Positions 48,284 through 63,369 are shown, counted from the first letter of the stretch. The stretch is DNA of 64,000 nucleotides from Prunella strophiata (GCA_036583965.1 JAZBQD010000014.1:46402990-46466989), one strand, 5' to 3'. The notes: generated from the sequence alone by a model not told the origin. Translations and numbers: made by a program.

Positions 48284-49131
48284 ACAACTAGTCTTGAATG
48301 ACTAGTGCTTGAATAACTCTTACACACATATTTGATATTTGTAGCTATTGTATAGATCCCTGTAGCTTGTCTGCCTAGAAAAAATTTAATTGGCATTTGG
48401 ACTGAAAGTCTTTGTGAAAGTTGTTCATGTAGGTAGGTTAGTGGTAGGTAGGTTAATAATAGGATAAATATGCTCAGTTCAGGCAAGACTTTTGTTTTGT
48501 GGAATGGCACTAGACATGAGTAAGGAAACTGAGGCAAGCATCCTCTCTTGTTGTGCTGTGCTGTGGCTGCCACAAGCACAAGGACTGCTCTCTACCATGG
48601 GCTGGGTCCAAGGTAGGAAGGGCAGGAACAGGAGATCTGCTGCATGGGTAAGAATTTCTTTCTAGAGACACTGGAATTATTTTTAATAAAGAGGTTTACT
48701 ATTGAAAATTACCTATTTTTTTTTTTCTCCAGACTTAGTTATGCTTGCCTGAAAATCTGTGCCATCAATTCTTGTTTACTAGAACTGGTATTTGACCAAG
48801 AAAAAAAAAAAATCCCTTTATCTTTCAAGCATTAAACAGCTGAGGGAAAATATCCAAAGCAAATATCCATTTCAGGTTGGGTTTTTCTCATTCCATGTAA
48901 ATGGCAAGTCCCAGATAAAAGAGCTTCTAAATTCTTCAAGGGAATGTAATTGTCATTATGCCTCTAACCCACTGAAATGACACTGTGTGAGAGAGACCAT
49001 GCAAAAAGTTTGTGGGTTGCAAGAGAAGGGAAGAGTTAAATTGTTAATGGCAGCCAGGGTAGCTGTTCCCATTCAGCATGGCTACATATACCAGTAGCAT
49101 GACTGCACTATTTCCATTGATATCTTATTGC

Positions 49132-49160
49132 ACCTGGGGGGAAGAAAAATGCCCCCAGGT
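49132..49160. repeat. Perfect hairpin-forming inverted repeat
   Basis: ACCTGGGGG (49132-49140) and CCCCCAGGT (49152-49160) are exact reverse complements around an 11-base loop. The GC-rich stem stands out in AT-rich surroundings. No following U tract or known RNA family. Confidence 0.9.
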
Positions 49161-50550
49161 ATTTTGGTCAAAGTAAGGTTCTTCTAGACATTGTGTTTCA
49201 GAAGGCCTGTACATTAAAGCTGTAGTTTCCTCTTAAAAGTAGTTTAACATCAAAGAGCTTATTTTGTAGTCAAAGAGAAAACCAAGGTTTTGATCCAATG
49301 CTCATTAAAGCCAGCAGGAGTTTCAATAATGTTTTGAGTAGGAAAAGGTTCAGGTTGTGAGTCTACCTTCCAATGACTTCTTCATTTCAAAAGTCTGTCC
49401 CTTTTTTGATTCAGCTAGGTTTCTGTGAAGACTGTATTTGAATGCTGTCTTTCTTGTAAAGCCTAAAAGAACTCACTCACTTAGGTCAAACTGCAGTGAA
49501 GAGCTTTTCCAATCATGAAACTTGTGGAAAACAAATAAAAACTAACTAATTTTAAAATGGCTTAATGCCCTGAAACATGCTAAAGGAAAGTAGTGTGTGA
49601 ATGATTTCTTGATAATAAAGGTATATTCTGAGCATCACTTTAATTCCATGCTCTCTCTCCTTCCTGGTCATAATTCAATTCCTCTAAAAGAATTTATTGT
49701 TCCATGTGGCTGCTGTATTAGATAGCTTTGCATCTTTATTATTCCAACCACAGCACCCATCTTGGTGTGAGATGCAATAGTTTTGAGCCAAGACTGTCTT
49801 TTCTTATTTAGACATCAGCAGTACAGTGTGCAGTGCTGCTCCCATTGCTCTAAGGTTAAAGCCTGTTTTGTGAAGGTGGCTTTTCCCTGCTCTTTTGTAA
49901 TCGTTCTTTTCTTGGTTGTTATGGAGATAAAGCTTATCCAGTCCCTTTTCTGCTTACTTTATCATGCTCCAGGTCCAATAGCACAGTAAACAACCTACTA
50001 GGCAACCTATTTATCTATGTCAGTGCTGCAAGTTCAGACCTCTATTATTTAAGGTATGAATCTTTTTTCAGGTATGCTTCTCTGGCATCAATTAATTTAT
50101 TTTTTTTTCCAAATTGCATTAGCCTTGTGTGGTATTTAGAAAATACCAGGAAAATGGCTTTGGTAAATAAGAAATTTCCCCAAAATAACAGTGTTGGTTG
50201 TCAGCTGAGCTTGTGTTTCAGCTATTAAGTACAGCATGACACAATGTGATATTTTGCACATAAAGTAGTTTATAACACATCAGATGATGCAGATTATTTT
50301 CTCATGATTGCCAGTGAATTAAAATGTTTCAAATATTTTCTTTGTTCTGCTAGCTGGTTATTTACTTGAAATCCTCTTTGTGTATTAAAAAAAAAAAAGA
50401 AAGAAACTGAAGGATGTTACCTTCCTTCTCTGTATTTCGCACTGAAAAGTTAGATGTGTTTTTCTGACCAACTAATTGCTCAAATTTGCTATAATTCCAC
50501 TGAAGAATGAACTCTGAGTAGGTAATTATTTGTAAAGGGAAGTAGGTTTG

Positions 50551-50586
50551 TTTTTTTTTTTTTTGTTTTTTTTTTCCTTTTTTTTA
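50551..50586. repeat. Interrupted T-rich tract
   Basis: T runs of 14, 10 and 8 separated by G and CC; simple low-complexity sequence. Confidence 0.9.
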
Positions 50587-51619
50587 CTTAGATTGCATTG
50601 GCTTTGAAAAGTACCTATGAGCATCTACAGGGATTCTGAATGCACCTGTGCATCCTAGCTTGTAGAGAAATTCCTGTGTTAGAAATTACTTGATTCTTGG
50701 GTGCTGCCTCAAAGGATGTGTAGCTGAGTGGGGTCTCTCCTGTGAACTGGGCTTTCTTATTGAATTTCCCCCCTGAACACAGACCCAAACGTCCCACTGA
50801 AAGACTCTTCCATTCTAGGAAAGGCAGCTGGACACTGCCTCAGCCTACACTGGAGAGTTTTGGTATGAAATGAGTTTGGGGGGAGTTTGTGATGAAGCCC
50901 TAGCTATCTGCAGGGGAGAAATCAGTTCCCAAGCACTGCTTTGGAGGCAGGTTTCTGCTGAGAACCTGGGATTTATAAATTCCCTGATATTCTCAGTTGC
51001 ACAGGTAAAACCTCTCCTGCACTGAAACGTCTCAACATTTAACTGCATTCATAAATTGCTGGAGAGTCTTTGTTCAAGAAAAAAATAGCATATCTGGCAG
51101 CTGTAAAATTAGATACATAGAATATCTTCATGGCTTTATTCTGCTCTTCAGGGACTACATTAAACATAAAACATCAACCTTCCTCACTTCTTGAAATTCA
51201 TTAAATATAAAAGAAATGATCCTAGGAAATGCTTTGGGAAAGATCTCTGCTTATAAAAACATAGCATTAGATCATCTCCTTATAACTCTTGGGGAAAAAG
51301 AACAACCATTTCAGCTCTCTCTTTTGCTTCATTCCTGTAACTTCCATTATGGATTATTCTATTGTGAGACTTAATCCTGTTGATAAAATGACTCCTTTTA
51401 CTATTGCACTGACTTGGGTATGTTGCATTATGCAGTAATTTTCTTTTAATCCGTATCAAATAAAAGACATTCTAGGACAGTTTTGTTAAACCAGCTGTCT
51501 ATTATAGCTTTATTTTTCTTCCAGTCAATATCAGCAGAGAAGATTTTAGAAAACTTTTCCATGACACCTCAACAATGAACATGCAATATGTTGTCTACTG
51601 CTTATAGCAGAATTTCTCC

Positions 51620-51645
51620 TTTTTTTTTTTTTTTTTTTTTTTTTT
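51620..51645. repeat. T26 homopolymer
   Basis: An uninterrupted run of 26 T, the longest such tract in the window. Confidence 0.9.
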
Positions 51646-54600
51646 CTCTAGAAGAATTTAATATAAACTGTAGATACTAGTCAGACTGTAAGGATAACTA
51701 TCTTTATTTTTAGCATCAGTTTTTCAATCTCCCTAATGTCAAGGGAGACACTTGATTCTTGGTGTGGGCTTCAGTTGAGTAAATCAAGGCTGAATCTAGT
51801 GTATTAATGTTTAGATTTTTATTACAGCCTTGTAGATTAGGGCTGGTGGTTGAGTTTAATATTATATTAAAATTTTGTGGGTGATCATAGATGATGTAAT
51901 GAATCCAGTCCTGCTTTGTTACTGCCACTTCATAACACTGTATTATGGAGGAAGAGGCAGGTGTAAGTGTACAGACCCATCTACCTTCTTACACACATAT
52001 GTCTATACAATAGAGTGGCATACACATGTGTATCTGTATATGAACTTACACATGTACTTTTTTCTATTCCTGAGACAGAGTGGACATAGTTCTAATATAA
52101 TTTCCAGTCCTGGATTTCTAGATATGTGCCTACTAATGCCCCTCTTATGCTAGCCCAAAAAGCACACTTTGGCCTTAAGAGGGTGGAAATCCCTCTGAGA
52201 GAAGTGGCAGCTGGTCTTTCCACTTCTATGCAACCCTGTGCAACACTACAGAGAGTGGCACTGGCAGAGCTGGTGCTGGAGCTGTAAGCACCAGTGTTAG
52301 TGGTAATGAGCAAACTTGGTCTGTTATGTCTGTCCTTTCCTACCATCAGGGTCTGTGCCTCCACTTCATCCTCTAGGGAGTTAGCAATTCTTAATAAATA
52401 TTAGCCTGTAATAAGGCATTATCAGTCAGGGTTCATTGCTGACTGGCATTGAACCAGAGAAATAAATGCAAGTTGAAGCTGATTGATAATGACTAATCTC
52501 AGCACCATCTGTCAGTGGTACATCTGTCCAAACCCTGTGGTTCTGCATCTTGTCTAGCACCAGTTTGGATGGGGCTGAGCTGCCAACTTTGTTGCATCTT
52601 GGCTTAAGAAAAGAACCCTTTAGGAATGAGCTGCTGTACTGCTAAAAGTTTCCTGCTGTTGTGAGGCAAGTGCATACCATTTACAACCATTTCAGCAAAT
52701 TCCAGCTTTGTTCTCTATCAAGTCATGTAGAAATATTTCACTGAAATGAACTGCTGTATAATACATCCATCTCCCTGACTGCACCAATTAATCTTGGTGG
52801 GAGAAACATATTTCCCGTGCATTTAATGTTTTTGGAATCTCATGGAGAGAGAATGTATGATAGCAATATATACTGTTTAGTCATCTCACTTGGAGGGGCT
52901 CATATTTCTCAGAGGTGATTAAGCAATGAATAAATTAGGTTTTAACAAGTGAATACTAATAAACATTACCTCATCATCACGTTTGCAGCATAAAGCTGTG
53001 TCTCACAGACAATATTTAAAAATTACTTCAGAATTATACAAAATGTTATACCTTAATTCCTCAAGATGCAAACCCAGGTTACCTTAACACAGCCTAGGAA
53101 AGAGAAAAATAACTATGCTTAAAATGCTTCTGACAGCTTTCTCATACACTAAAGTGTCACAAGCTTAAATCTGAATTGCAAAATCTACCAGAAGAAACAA
53201 ATGTTGTATTGCCATCTCTTGTCAGAGCTGATTTTTAAAATCCTACTGATAGACTCATCTACTCAAGCTTTTATTCTGTGGAGGAAGAGCATCTTTTAGC
53301 CCTCCTGTTTACAGAACTCAACCATGTTCTTTTCCTACCCTTTTCCAGCAGTGTGGCTGTACATTAGCCTATGGGGCATTGGTAACCTGCAGACATGCAG
53401 GGTGCCTGGCTATGGAGCTCCTCTGAGGAGCCCACCAAACTGCAGGGTCATACCCCATTTCTGCTCATGCTTGGTGACAACTGTGGTGTGGTCATGGTGA
53501 CCCACTGAGCAGCTGTTTGCAGTGCAAAGTCAAAAACAAGAGGAAAGGTGCCGAGCTATACTCCACAAGCATCCAAAGACAACTTTGTCACTGAGGAAGA
53601 AGCATAGTGTCAGCTGCCTGATTCTCAAGTTTGATGTGAATTTGGTAGTCTTGGTACATGGGAGAAAAAATCTGAATGGAAAAAACCATGAAAGCACCAT
53701 GTGAAAGCAGAAGGAAACTTCCCTGCATTGCTAGATGCTTTCTGCCTCCAGTTGCAATACATGTCATCAACATACATCCTACATTTAGCTTTAGTGTGAG
53801 ATATTGATTTGGCCAGTTTAGGTTGCCCAAAATGGAAAGTTTAATAGGATCCAGCTCTCAGAGAGGTAGCTGGTACTTTTGAATAGATTTCAGTAATTCA
53901 AGGTAGTCACTTAAAAACCGAGGCACCTGAGAACACTTGTCTTTCTCTGAATGTAAGTCTAGATTAACGAGGCAGAAAGAGCCCTTTTTTTCATAGCTTG
54001 GTTCTGAAAAGTGCAAATATTCCAGGACAGCACAGGCACAAGAGACCTATATGGAAGTTTATGGGTATTGTGAGATCTTCCATAATTTAACAAAGCTATC
54101 AGCGAGACTGCTGCAGAAAAGGTTATTTTTTTGGAAAAAATATTTTCGCTGTTTCAGCACTCTGTCACTTATCCACAAACTACTTTTTAAACAGGAAAAT
54201 AGTAGTGTTGTAATTGATCCTCCTGCTGATAATTTAGGGCTGAAACATGAAAATAATAACACATAATGAGGCTGATCTGGGTAAAAATATTCAAATAAAC
54301 AAATATGATGTTAAATGTTAAAGTGTTCCATTAACTCTAGGTTTCCACAGAACTAGTATGCAAATCCTTAAATGCTTCTGAACCATAAAGATCTTCATAG
54401 TGATCAAAAGTCAAAAGAACTTTTCTTCATTTCTTGTAACTTCTTTTCTCCTCAAGGCCTTTTGCAACAGCTCACTTTATTTCCAAGAAAAGAAATATAT
54501 GACCCTGGTTTTAGTTCAGTTTAAATATAAATCAGCTCATTGCCATCCTTTCTCACAAACTTTAACTGTCTCCATGTGAACTAGTTTTTTGGACTCCAGT

Positions 54601-54710
54601 TTAAGGGAATGAAGGTCGAAGTGTAATTTGCTATATTTGTGTATCTGAGACATCCATATGAAGCTAAAAAATACAGCACAGAAACAACAGAAGGGTCTCT
54701 GGGGGGACTT

Positions 54711-55560
54711 TGTTTGGCCAGGTTTTGATAGCAGGGTGGCTACTAGGGTGGCTCTGTGAGAGGCTTCCAGAAGCTTCCACCATGTCCACAGAGTCCATGA
54801 CAGACTGGCCAAGGCTGACCCCATCTGTACTGGGGTAGTGCCTCTGGCATAACACAGTTACAAACAGGAAAAATTTCTGCACAATACCAGTGCCAGCCAG
54901 AGAGAGGAGTGAAAATATGTGAGAGGAAGAGCTGTGCAGGCATCTAGGTCAGTGAAGAAGAACGAAGAGGTGCCCCATGTGTTGGAGAAGAGTTTCACTT
55001 CAGCCCCAGCTGCAGACTGGTGAGTCATGCAGTCCCTCTGCAGCCCATGGAGAGCCCCACACTGGAGCAGGTGAATGCCTGAAGGAAACTGTGAGCCACG
55101 GGAAACCCCTGCTGGAGGCTCCTGGCAGGACCTCTAGAGAGAGGAGTCCACACTGGAGCAAGTTTGCAGGCAGGACTTGTGACCCCATGCTGGACCTGTT
55201 CCTGAAGAATTATAGCCCATGGGAAAGACCAGTAGTTGTAGAAGTTTGTGGAGGGCTGTCTGCTGTGGGAGGGACCCCACCCCACCACCCCAGAGCAGGG
55301 GAAGAGCATGAGGAATCATCCCCCCTTATGAGGAAAAAGCAGCAGAGCTGACTGTGAATCCACTGCTGAGCCCATCAGAACTGGTGGTGGCACTGGTGGT
55401 AGGCTGCAGTAACTTTGGGCAGGCTGTTTTGCTTTCCATTATTATTTAGCAGTGTGGGGAAAAGGAAGTAGATGAACAAAAATTAAAATAAATTGCCTCT
55501 TCCAGTTAATTTTTCTCTCACTCTGTAGCTTGTCCTGCATGGGTCACCCTGGCAAGTAGT
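54711..55560 (+). repeat. ERVK-like LTR, probably solo, degenerate 3' end
   Basis: The plus-strand segment starts near TGTTTGGCCAGGTTTTGATA and passes a GTGAAAATATGTGAGAGGA block. It carries several CTGGAGCA-type modules and contains AATAAA at 55487-55492. Much of it aligns with the truncated LTR at 10637-11237 in the same orientation. The last part is diverged and the terminal ACCACCA seen in that copy is not recognisable, so the 3' boundary (about 55560) is uncertain. No primer binding site or internal genes flank it. The short frames on both strands here are chance products of its higher GC content. Confidence 0.75.
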
Positions 55561-58500
55561 TTTAGTGACGGCTTAGAGGAAGTCCTTAAATTACTCCAGC
55601 ACCAATGAATTTATTTCACTTGAAGACAGATGTGTTCAGGTCCAACTCAGCCATCCTGAAGCTTCACCTGGTAGACAAAGAACAGAGGAAGATTTGTCAT
55701 GAGCTGTAGTTAAAGCAAAATTTTGTGATTCAGCTTGTTTTAGCTGAAAAAATTAGTAGTGAATGGAAACAGATCATCCTGCTTTGGGTGTGGTTGCAAA
55801 GATGCCCACTTTTGTGGGTTTCAGTGTATGTGCATTAGAGTTACACTGGGATTTCCAAGCTACAGGAGCATATCTATACATCCATACTGCATTTATACAC
55901 AATTTTGGAAGTCCTAATGAGTCCCCAGGGAGTATCTGCTACTGACTATGACCCTGCTGTGTGAAGTGCTCAGATTCAACTAGATGTCTCAGCTCCAAAA
56001 ATAGTAATTTCTTTCAATGTCAGAGCAGAGGTGATGAATAGATAAAGGGGAAGAGATCTAATGGTGTAGTTTACATACTTTGGTATGTCAGGCACTTGAA
56101 TTTGTGCCACAGGACAGAAAAAAAAGCAGCTAAAGAGAAAGACAGATCTTAATTGAAGTATTCTGGATCCCTACCCACATGTAGAGGGCTGGGGCATTCA
56201 ATTATGAGACTCAGAAAAATCAGGAGTGGAGGATGGTCACCTTAAGGAATGCTTGGTAGCTTTTTCTGGCACTATCTGAGGAAGATTCTGGTTGATTATT
56301 CCCTCAAGACATACATGCTTCACCCTTCAGGAGCATTTCCAGTCAAAGTGCTTGAAAAAAAGATTGCAAGAAAAAGACTTGAGCAGTGCAGAACCCAAAT
56401 GAATTTGCTGTAAATTCTATCTTCTCTCTCTACTTTCACCACTTCAAATACATATAATGGCTTTCTTTCTCTGTCATGAGTGAGTTTTGACCTACCATAA
56501 GTAGTTTTATGGACCAGTACAGGGTGCAGAATGAGCTAGCTGTGACCTCCATAGATTGCAGATTGCATTTCACTATTCACTGTTTCTAAGCTGGAATTGT
56601 GCCTCTCCAGGTGAGAATGCAGGCAGGTGCACCTGGGGTGATTGTATGCTTGTGTGGACATGAGTTTTTTATTTAACCTGGGCTTATTGGAAGAAGATAA
56701 TATTTTGCAGCCCTACCAACCCATGCATAGGCAAGTGATACAGGTTCTCAAGTGAAATCCTATAGACAGAAGGAAGAGATCTTTTATTGCTGAATCCAAC
56801 ATCAGTCCTACTTTTGTGTTAACTGTTAAGTACAGGGTCATTAGTGGTTAACATGTCAGTCAGAATGTGGGGAATTAAAATGTCTTATAATGTGAGTCAG
56901 GAGAACACTGAAAGGACTGACTGAGATGCTGCCTTTGTTTCTAAGATCTGGAGCCCAGGCAATAGGTTATCATCTATATTCTGGAAAGACCAAGAAACCA
57001 CCTCTTAAAAAAACTTGTGGAGGGTTGAATTTACATGGGCACTAAATTATTTTAGTCTTAATGCAATATAAATGCTATGTAAATTAATATTGCAGCTGCA
57101 ATCCTATTAATAGAGGTAAAAAGAAAAGAGCCATATCTGTGTAGGAAGAACCACAGTATCTCTGGTAGCTAACTCCATCTTATTTTCAGTTGTGCAAAGT
57201 GTTACAGATAATATTTAATATGATTTCTAATATTTTCCATATGTATTTAATGCTTCCTTTTCTAAGAGCCCTTCCTCTGAATACTGGCTGGCAATGGTTA
57301 ACATCTGCTTTCAGTATTTTAGCTTCAAGTCTCTGAATCCCAACACCATGTAATGCTTCTTGAACAGACAGGGTGCTCTAGCTGACATTCCAGCAGAGTG
57401 TTAATATGAGGGGCAGAGAAGGGACAGCTTCAGAGGGGTTTGCTCAACAGCCCCCTGCTACAACACACAGGCATAAGGAGACAGTGAGAGCAGACTGGGC
57501 AGCCCAGCCAGTGGCTGACACAGGATTCCTACTGTCTGACTGCTGTCAGGGTCCTGTGATGGGAGAGGACAGCTGTGATCCTTTCACTGTGTTTGCACTG
57601 TCAGGAGGCATCCATCATACCAAGGTGAGGGTCACTCAAAATGCATTGCACACTCCCCACCTTTAATATTCTGCAGGTGCAGGCTGCAATTAGGCATGAG
57701 ATTGATTTGCCAGACAACAGTAGGAAGGAGCAGACAGCACCCCAGATTTTTCTGGCTTCAGACCAGTTTGTTTTTATTCCTGTAAGGAATGAACATTAAA
57801 ACTAATCCCAAATGCTCTTGAATTTAGGGATGTGGGTGTTGAATTTTGAATTGAAATTCTAGCTTTCTTCACTTTAGGGCATTTAGATTCAGCATATTAG
57901 AGCAAAAGAGGATGAACTGTCAGTTCTCATCCTTTAAATATTGCACTAAGTTGGTAGGGCACATTTGCAACACTCACTGAAAATATGTACTTTCCCTTCT
58001 TTCAACTGACAAGGTACAAAAAACTGCAACACATTTAGGAAGAAGACCTCATATTTGACCAAACTAAATGTGTTAAGAAATATTAGGTCTGATTCTGTTT
58101 TGGTTTGCTGGTATTTTTCCCCCCCTTCATTTCCAGATCACACAGGAACAGCGAAAAATGGAACTCCCAAGAGAAGCTCTGGTGTGCTTAGCCTGAACCC
58201 TCCCTTCACCTGAACAATAGTGCCTGCTGCTGTGTCAGCTCATGACACTCTTAAATGGGCATAACATGTGCTCCCATCTATGTATGCAGCAAGCTAATTC
58301 CCTGGGGACAGAAACAGGGAACAGCCCTGCCTTGCACCTCTCATGGCAGCAAGAGTTGCTGCAGGCACCCACTCATAGCAGAGCTAAGGTGCCTGTGTCT
58401 TACCTTGATTGGTGTTGGTTACTGCAGTCAATTGCATCACTGTAGATGCAAGATGTACCTGAATGAGCTCAAAATTGCTTGCTTCCTATGGTTTCTGAAA

Positions 58501-61500
58501 CCTGTGCTAGTCAGAATAGAAGAAATCAAATTCTAGTGGAAATTATGTGGCATCCAAGGTGAGTGAACATATGTTCCATGGAACAAATTGCAATGATGAT
58601 AAAACCTTTCAAACTATGAAAGGTTTCCTCTCAGGGCTATCCAGTATGACTACTGAATCACAAGATCATTTCAAAAGCAGCTCAGCACAATTGTACCACA
58701 TTAAAATAAAAGTGACTTGTTCTGAAAATATGTAAAAAATACACAAATGACAGTAGAACTATCATAAAACTATGAGGATACCCTTTACCTCTGGTCAACC
58801 TTATGTTCCAAAAAAACCATACCTAATAAGGTTACATTGAGGTTGTAAAGCAAACAGTGAAAAGTTACAAAATGCCAGAATTAAGCTTTCTGTGTACCTC
58901 TGCATTTCAGTCTGTACAGCCATGGGCTGTCCCCTTGTTGTGTATGAATTGTGGCAGTTTGACTGAGGATCATCCACAGTTTTTCCTGCAAGACTGTCTC
59001 ATTCAGTGCCCTGGCTAAACAGCACTCAGTGATTGAGTGACTTCTTAATATTTTTGTTTTACCCTCATATTTCAGTGCATGCCCCACAGGACACATTTAT
59101 TTTATGCTACTCAAACCTTTGCATATGACAGAATTATAGATAGTCCTCAGGGAATTTTTCTGTGATGTTACTCATTGCAAATTTTATTTGTGCAGTATGT
59201 TGTGGTGAGGGGTGATATTAGCTGAGTTTTTGTATTGAAGAAAGGGAGACAGATTAAGCTTGAAATTAGCCTTTAATTTGGGCAGCTAATTTGAAGGCAC
59301 CAAAGACTATATATTGTGTAGAGTATTTAGTGCAGGATTTTTGGCAGACTATCTTAATCACAAGACCATTCTTTTTCTTACAGAAATCCTATCTTCCTCA
59401 GCACAAGCCTTTCAGTCTCTGTTACAGATGCATTGAGGAACCTTACATCAGAAACTTGAGCCATCCCAGAAAGTGGTCCACCTTGTGCAACTTATTCTGT
59501 GTCTGAGTCTACTGTTTGAGCTAATGGAGAAACTGGAGGATGATGGTAGTTTCACATCTTTCACATGATCAGACAATACTAGAAGTAAAATGTGAACATC
59601 GCACAAAACTCGGCATTAAGTCCAACCTTTGAATGGTTTTGGGAGTTGATCTTAAATCTAGCTGATTTTCAGTATCAGTCAGTGAAGAGAGAGCAGTGAG
59701 GGCTGCAGCATCATAAGCCAAGTGGTGCAGAGATCATGGTTGCAAAAGAGCCTCCCCAGTGTCCCTGTTGGGAACAGCTGGAGGGAAGCAGGTGCCACCA
59801 GGTGTTCAACAAAAACAAGTGACAAGATCAGGAAGAAAACTAATGAAAAGTTGTTGTTGCTTCTACTCACTCATACTCCTGCATCTTCCTACATCCTCTT
59901 GTTATTTTTTAGAACAACTGTAGATGCCTCATGGCAGCTGTCACATTAGCCCTTCACCAGATAAGGAGATGGGAAACTGTTATGGCTTTAACTGGTTGAA
60001 GGGTTATATTTCTCCTAGCAACTTTTAACCTCAAAGCAGAGAGATTCTTTAGATCATGTCAGTATAAGTTCCTTAAAAATAAAGATAATGCAAGTTTCTA
60101 CCAAGTCAACACTTTTATTTAATCTGGGGTTTTTTTTGCCTTTATCCCCCCTCCCCACCCCCAACACTGGGTTCCACATCATAATACTTAAAGACTTTGA
60201 CCTTTTCAACAGATTTTTCAATGCAGGTGCTCACTGCCCAAACCTGATGTCCCCTATGGATTCAGTGTCTCTTCTTCCTTCCCAAGCACTACTCCACAGC
60301 ACTGCTCTTGCACACTCACAGCCTGGTTTCTTGCTCTGTCTTTCTGCTTGATTTTAATCTCCTTACATGAGAAATGCAAAGCAGCAGACCACTGTAACTC
60401 AGCATCTCTACTCGCTCTGTCAATGGTGGTGTTTCCTGTAGCAGTCAACAGAGAGCAGAAGAGAGTTGATGTGCATCACTTCATTACCTGTTCATAAATA
60501 ATGAAATAATCTGCTTTAAAAAATATGTTTATTTACCAATGTGCTGGCTAAGTTACTACAGTTCCTTCTACTTATTTCTATGTCTCTAACATCCAGCTCA
60601 TCTAAAGTTAGATATCTGTTAAAGACAGGAACAATTGACAAGCTCTTGAAAAATACCCTTGTTCCCACCAAACAATTCACAATCCTCTGCCAACACAGCT
60701 AATAAAATTAAGGCTGTGAATAAACAGATATATCAAAATTCAAGGAAGCAAACTGCATACCTGGACCTCTCTAAATAAAGGCCAGGGTATTTATGACAAC
60801 CTCATGAAATTTCTAATATTCAGAGCATTCACACTGCAAGAGGACTGTTCTGTTTCTCATGAATCAATCAAATGGCAGACCAAATTGGCAAATAGAATTA
60901 TTGAGGTAAGCTAAACACTGCCAAATGTTCATCTAAATGGGAGCATAATTTATAAATCAAAAAATGTGGAGCTTGCCTGCAAGCATTACATTCTTTGAAT
61001 CTGTCCTTACATCTTTTATGGAATGGTCTTTGCCTTTCAGACAAACAAACAAAAACCAATCCAAATAAACAAAAAAGGAAAATATTTGAGGGAGTAAAAA
61101 ATATAAAGAAAAATAACTAGTTGGGTAAAAGAGTTTACAATCTAATAACTGTTATGATTTTGAAATGTTTAATTCCACAATTTTACTCTATTTAAAAAGG
61201 TTGAAAATGTTTAAACTACAAAGACTGCATCATAAAAATATAACAGTTTAGAGCATCAAGACATTGATCCATTTTGTGCAATATCCACATCTCAGCCCAG
61301 GTGTGATTCTGCAGAGGAATGTGTTCAAATCACTGGAAGCAACAATTGCAGAGTCATCAGGGAAACTTTTTCCCCAAATCTTCTCACAGTTATTAGATTA
61401 TTTGTGGAGGTTCTCTTTTTGTGACTGCTTATCTTTCTTAACATCCTGATAAACTCCCAGATACATTGACAACTAGTAGAAACATAAATATCATACATTA

Positions 61501-63369
61501 AAAATAAACAAGAATCAAGAACTTAAATTTTCCTTTTCCTTTCCTTATTTCCTTTCAACTTTGGCTTTTGATCATCACTGGATAGTTAAGCTATGTTAGC
61601 TCCTTGAGGCTCATTCCATTCATAAAGCCAAAGAAAATAAATTCCAAGTAAAACCATAGTGAAAATGTTAAGCTAGAAATGTTCCTTATCACATGGTCTG
61701 ATTTTTCACATGGTGCAAATCAGATCATCTGAACCAACAGTCCCTATGAAGGAATTTTTTGGAGTAGGATTGTCAATACTAAGAGATATGAGTTTGATTT
61801 AGAGACTAAAGTTTATTATGCTCTCCCCATAATCAGGTTTTATTTTAGTTTTTAGTTTTTAGGTTTTATTTAAATTTTCAGCCAATTAGTATTAGCTTGG
61901 ACCTTTTTTTCCAGGTTAAATATTTCAAGAACATTTTGAGCAAGTGAATTTTCTTTTGATTATTTAATGAAAAACAGTTTTGGATACCTTCTATAATTCT
62001 TTTTTATTCTGACAGCTGCTCTAAAGCCGAATAATAAAAAAGATCATTCTACTGCTGGCACAGCAGACATTAGGGAAAATCCTTTAAGAAAGAAATCCAG
62101 GATTTTAAGACAGCCAGTGATGTGCTGGGGTAGAAACACATAGCCTGTAACACTGCTCCAGGATGTGTACACAAGAATCTGTTCCTCACTGGACACCAGG
62201 ATGAAAAATCTGAGAATAGAAAGAAATGCAAATGAAACTGACAACATCCAGGAGGAAAAAACAGCCTGGAGAGGCTAAGCATGAGATCTGCCACGGATCT
62301 TCAGTAATGCTGCAGAGCATTCCCCAAAGGGACAGATGGTAGGAAATTCTGCAGTCATATCTGGTTAACCTGAACCCATTTATAAAATCAGTATTACATA
62401 TCCTTTTAAAATGGTTGTCACCTTTCAGTGTTTATCATCTTTGAGAGAGCATGCTCAGATAAATTGAGAAGTCAGACTTTTCTTTCCCAGGAAAAGAATA
62501 TATTTCAAATGTCCATTTAGTCCCACTCCACAGACATCATGATTTCTTTTTTTCGTTACCAGAAGATGTTAATGAGAAAAAGGAATTTTTAGAATATGTA
62601 TTTAAAATTATTCTAAATTAAATTTACTTTAGAAGGTGCTTTCTTCACTTAGTTTCCATTTTGTATAAATTAAGAGGATAAACCCCAAATATGTTTAAAG
62701 GCATAATATTTAATTTCATAACTGAAATGGCTGGATGAATGACAGATGCTTCCAGCTTATGAACGTTTAGGAAGAATCCTTTTGGCCTGGTGCCTGGCCC
62801 TCCTTTGATCTCCTTGTTTTCTTTTGTGGGAGTTGTGTCTTGCTGTCCTAGAAACTCCATATCAGGAATGGTGAAGTCACATATCATGTCATTTCACCAT
62901 TTTTAGGAGATGGTGACATTTTTTCTTGATGCAGCAGGAGAATGGCTTTCCAGACAATTTTTCAAGTTAGCTGAGTGTCACAGATCTGCAACATGAGAGT
63001 ACCTGAAGCTGAGGATCTACCCTCCTTACAATAATTCTTAAATTAGCCTGAGGTTTTTGCGGATGAAGACTCACTTGTGTGGTTCAGAAAAGACAGCTTT
63101 TACCTGGTTTTGATACCCAAATTGCTATGCTTGGAGAGTTTTCCTGTGCCTGGTGAATCATAGCTGGATATGCAGAAAACTGAATCAGCACTGTGACCTT
63201 ACTCACTAGTCATAGGTACTGCATGGATATAATGATTTAGCTCATGTTTGCACTGCAGAGCATTAAAAAAGCAAAATCCAATTGAAATATGATTCACATA
63301 ACAGAATTTGATTAAAAGAGCTCTGATCTCAAGACCTGTGTTTCCCTCAGAGGAGGATGATCCAGCTGA
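55561..63369. other. Non-coding stretch, no gene recognised
   Basis: AT-rich DNA with moderately GC-richer patches near 57400-57660, 58140-58440 and 59690-59810. No frame in these patches shows a domain I recognise and no repeat family was identified. Confidence 0.5.

Larger units (their letters stand above)
47199..54710. other. AT-rich non-coding stretch
   Basis: No gene recognised. It includes a three-unit minisatellite at 48217-48283, a 9-base perfect hairpin at 49132-49160, and T-rich tracts at 50551-50586 and 51620-51645. A plus-strand frame of 118 codons at 47506-47862 has no recognisable domain. Confidence 0.5.

Noticed and set aside
54977..55351. 124-codon plus-strand frame and overlapping minus-strand frames
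   Set aside because: All lie inside an LTR with imperfect internal modules; open length follows from its higher GC content.
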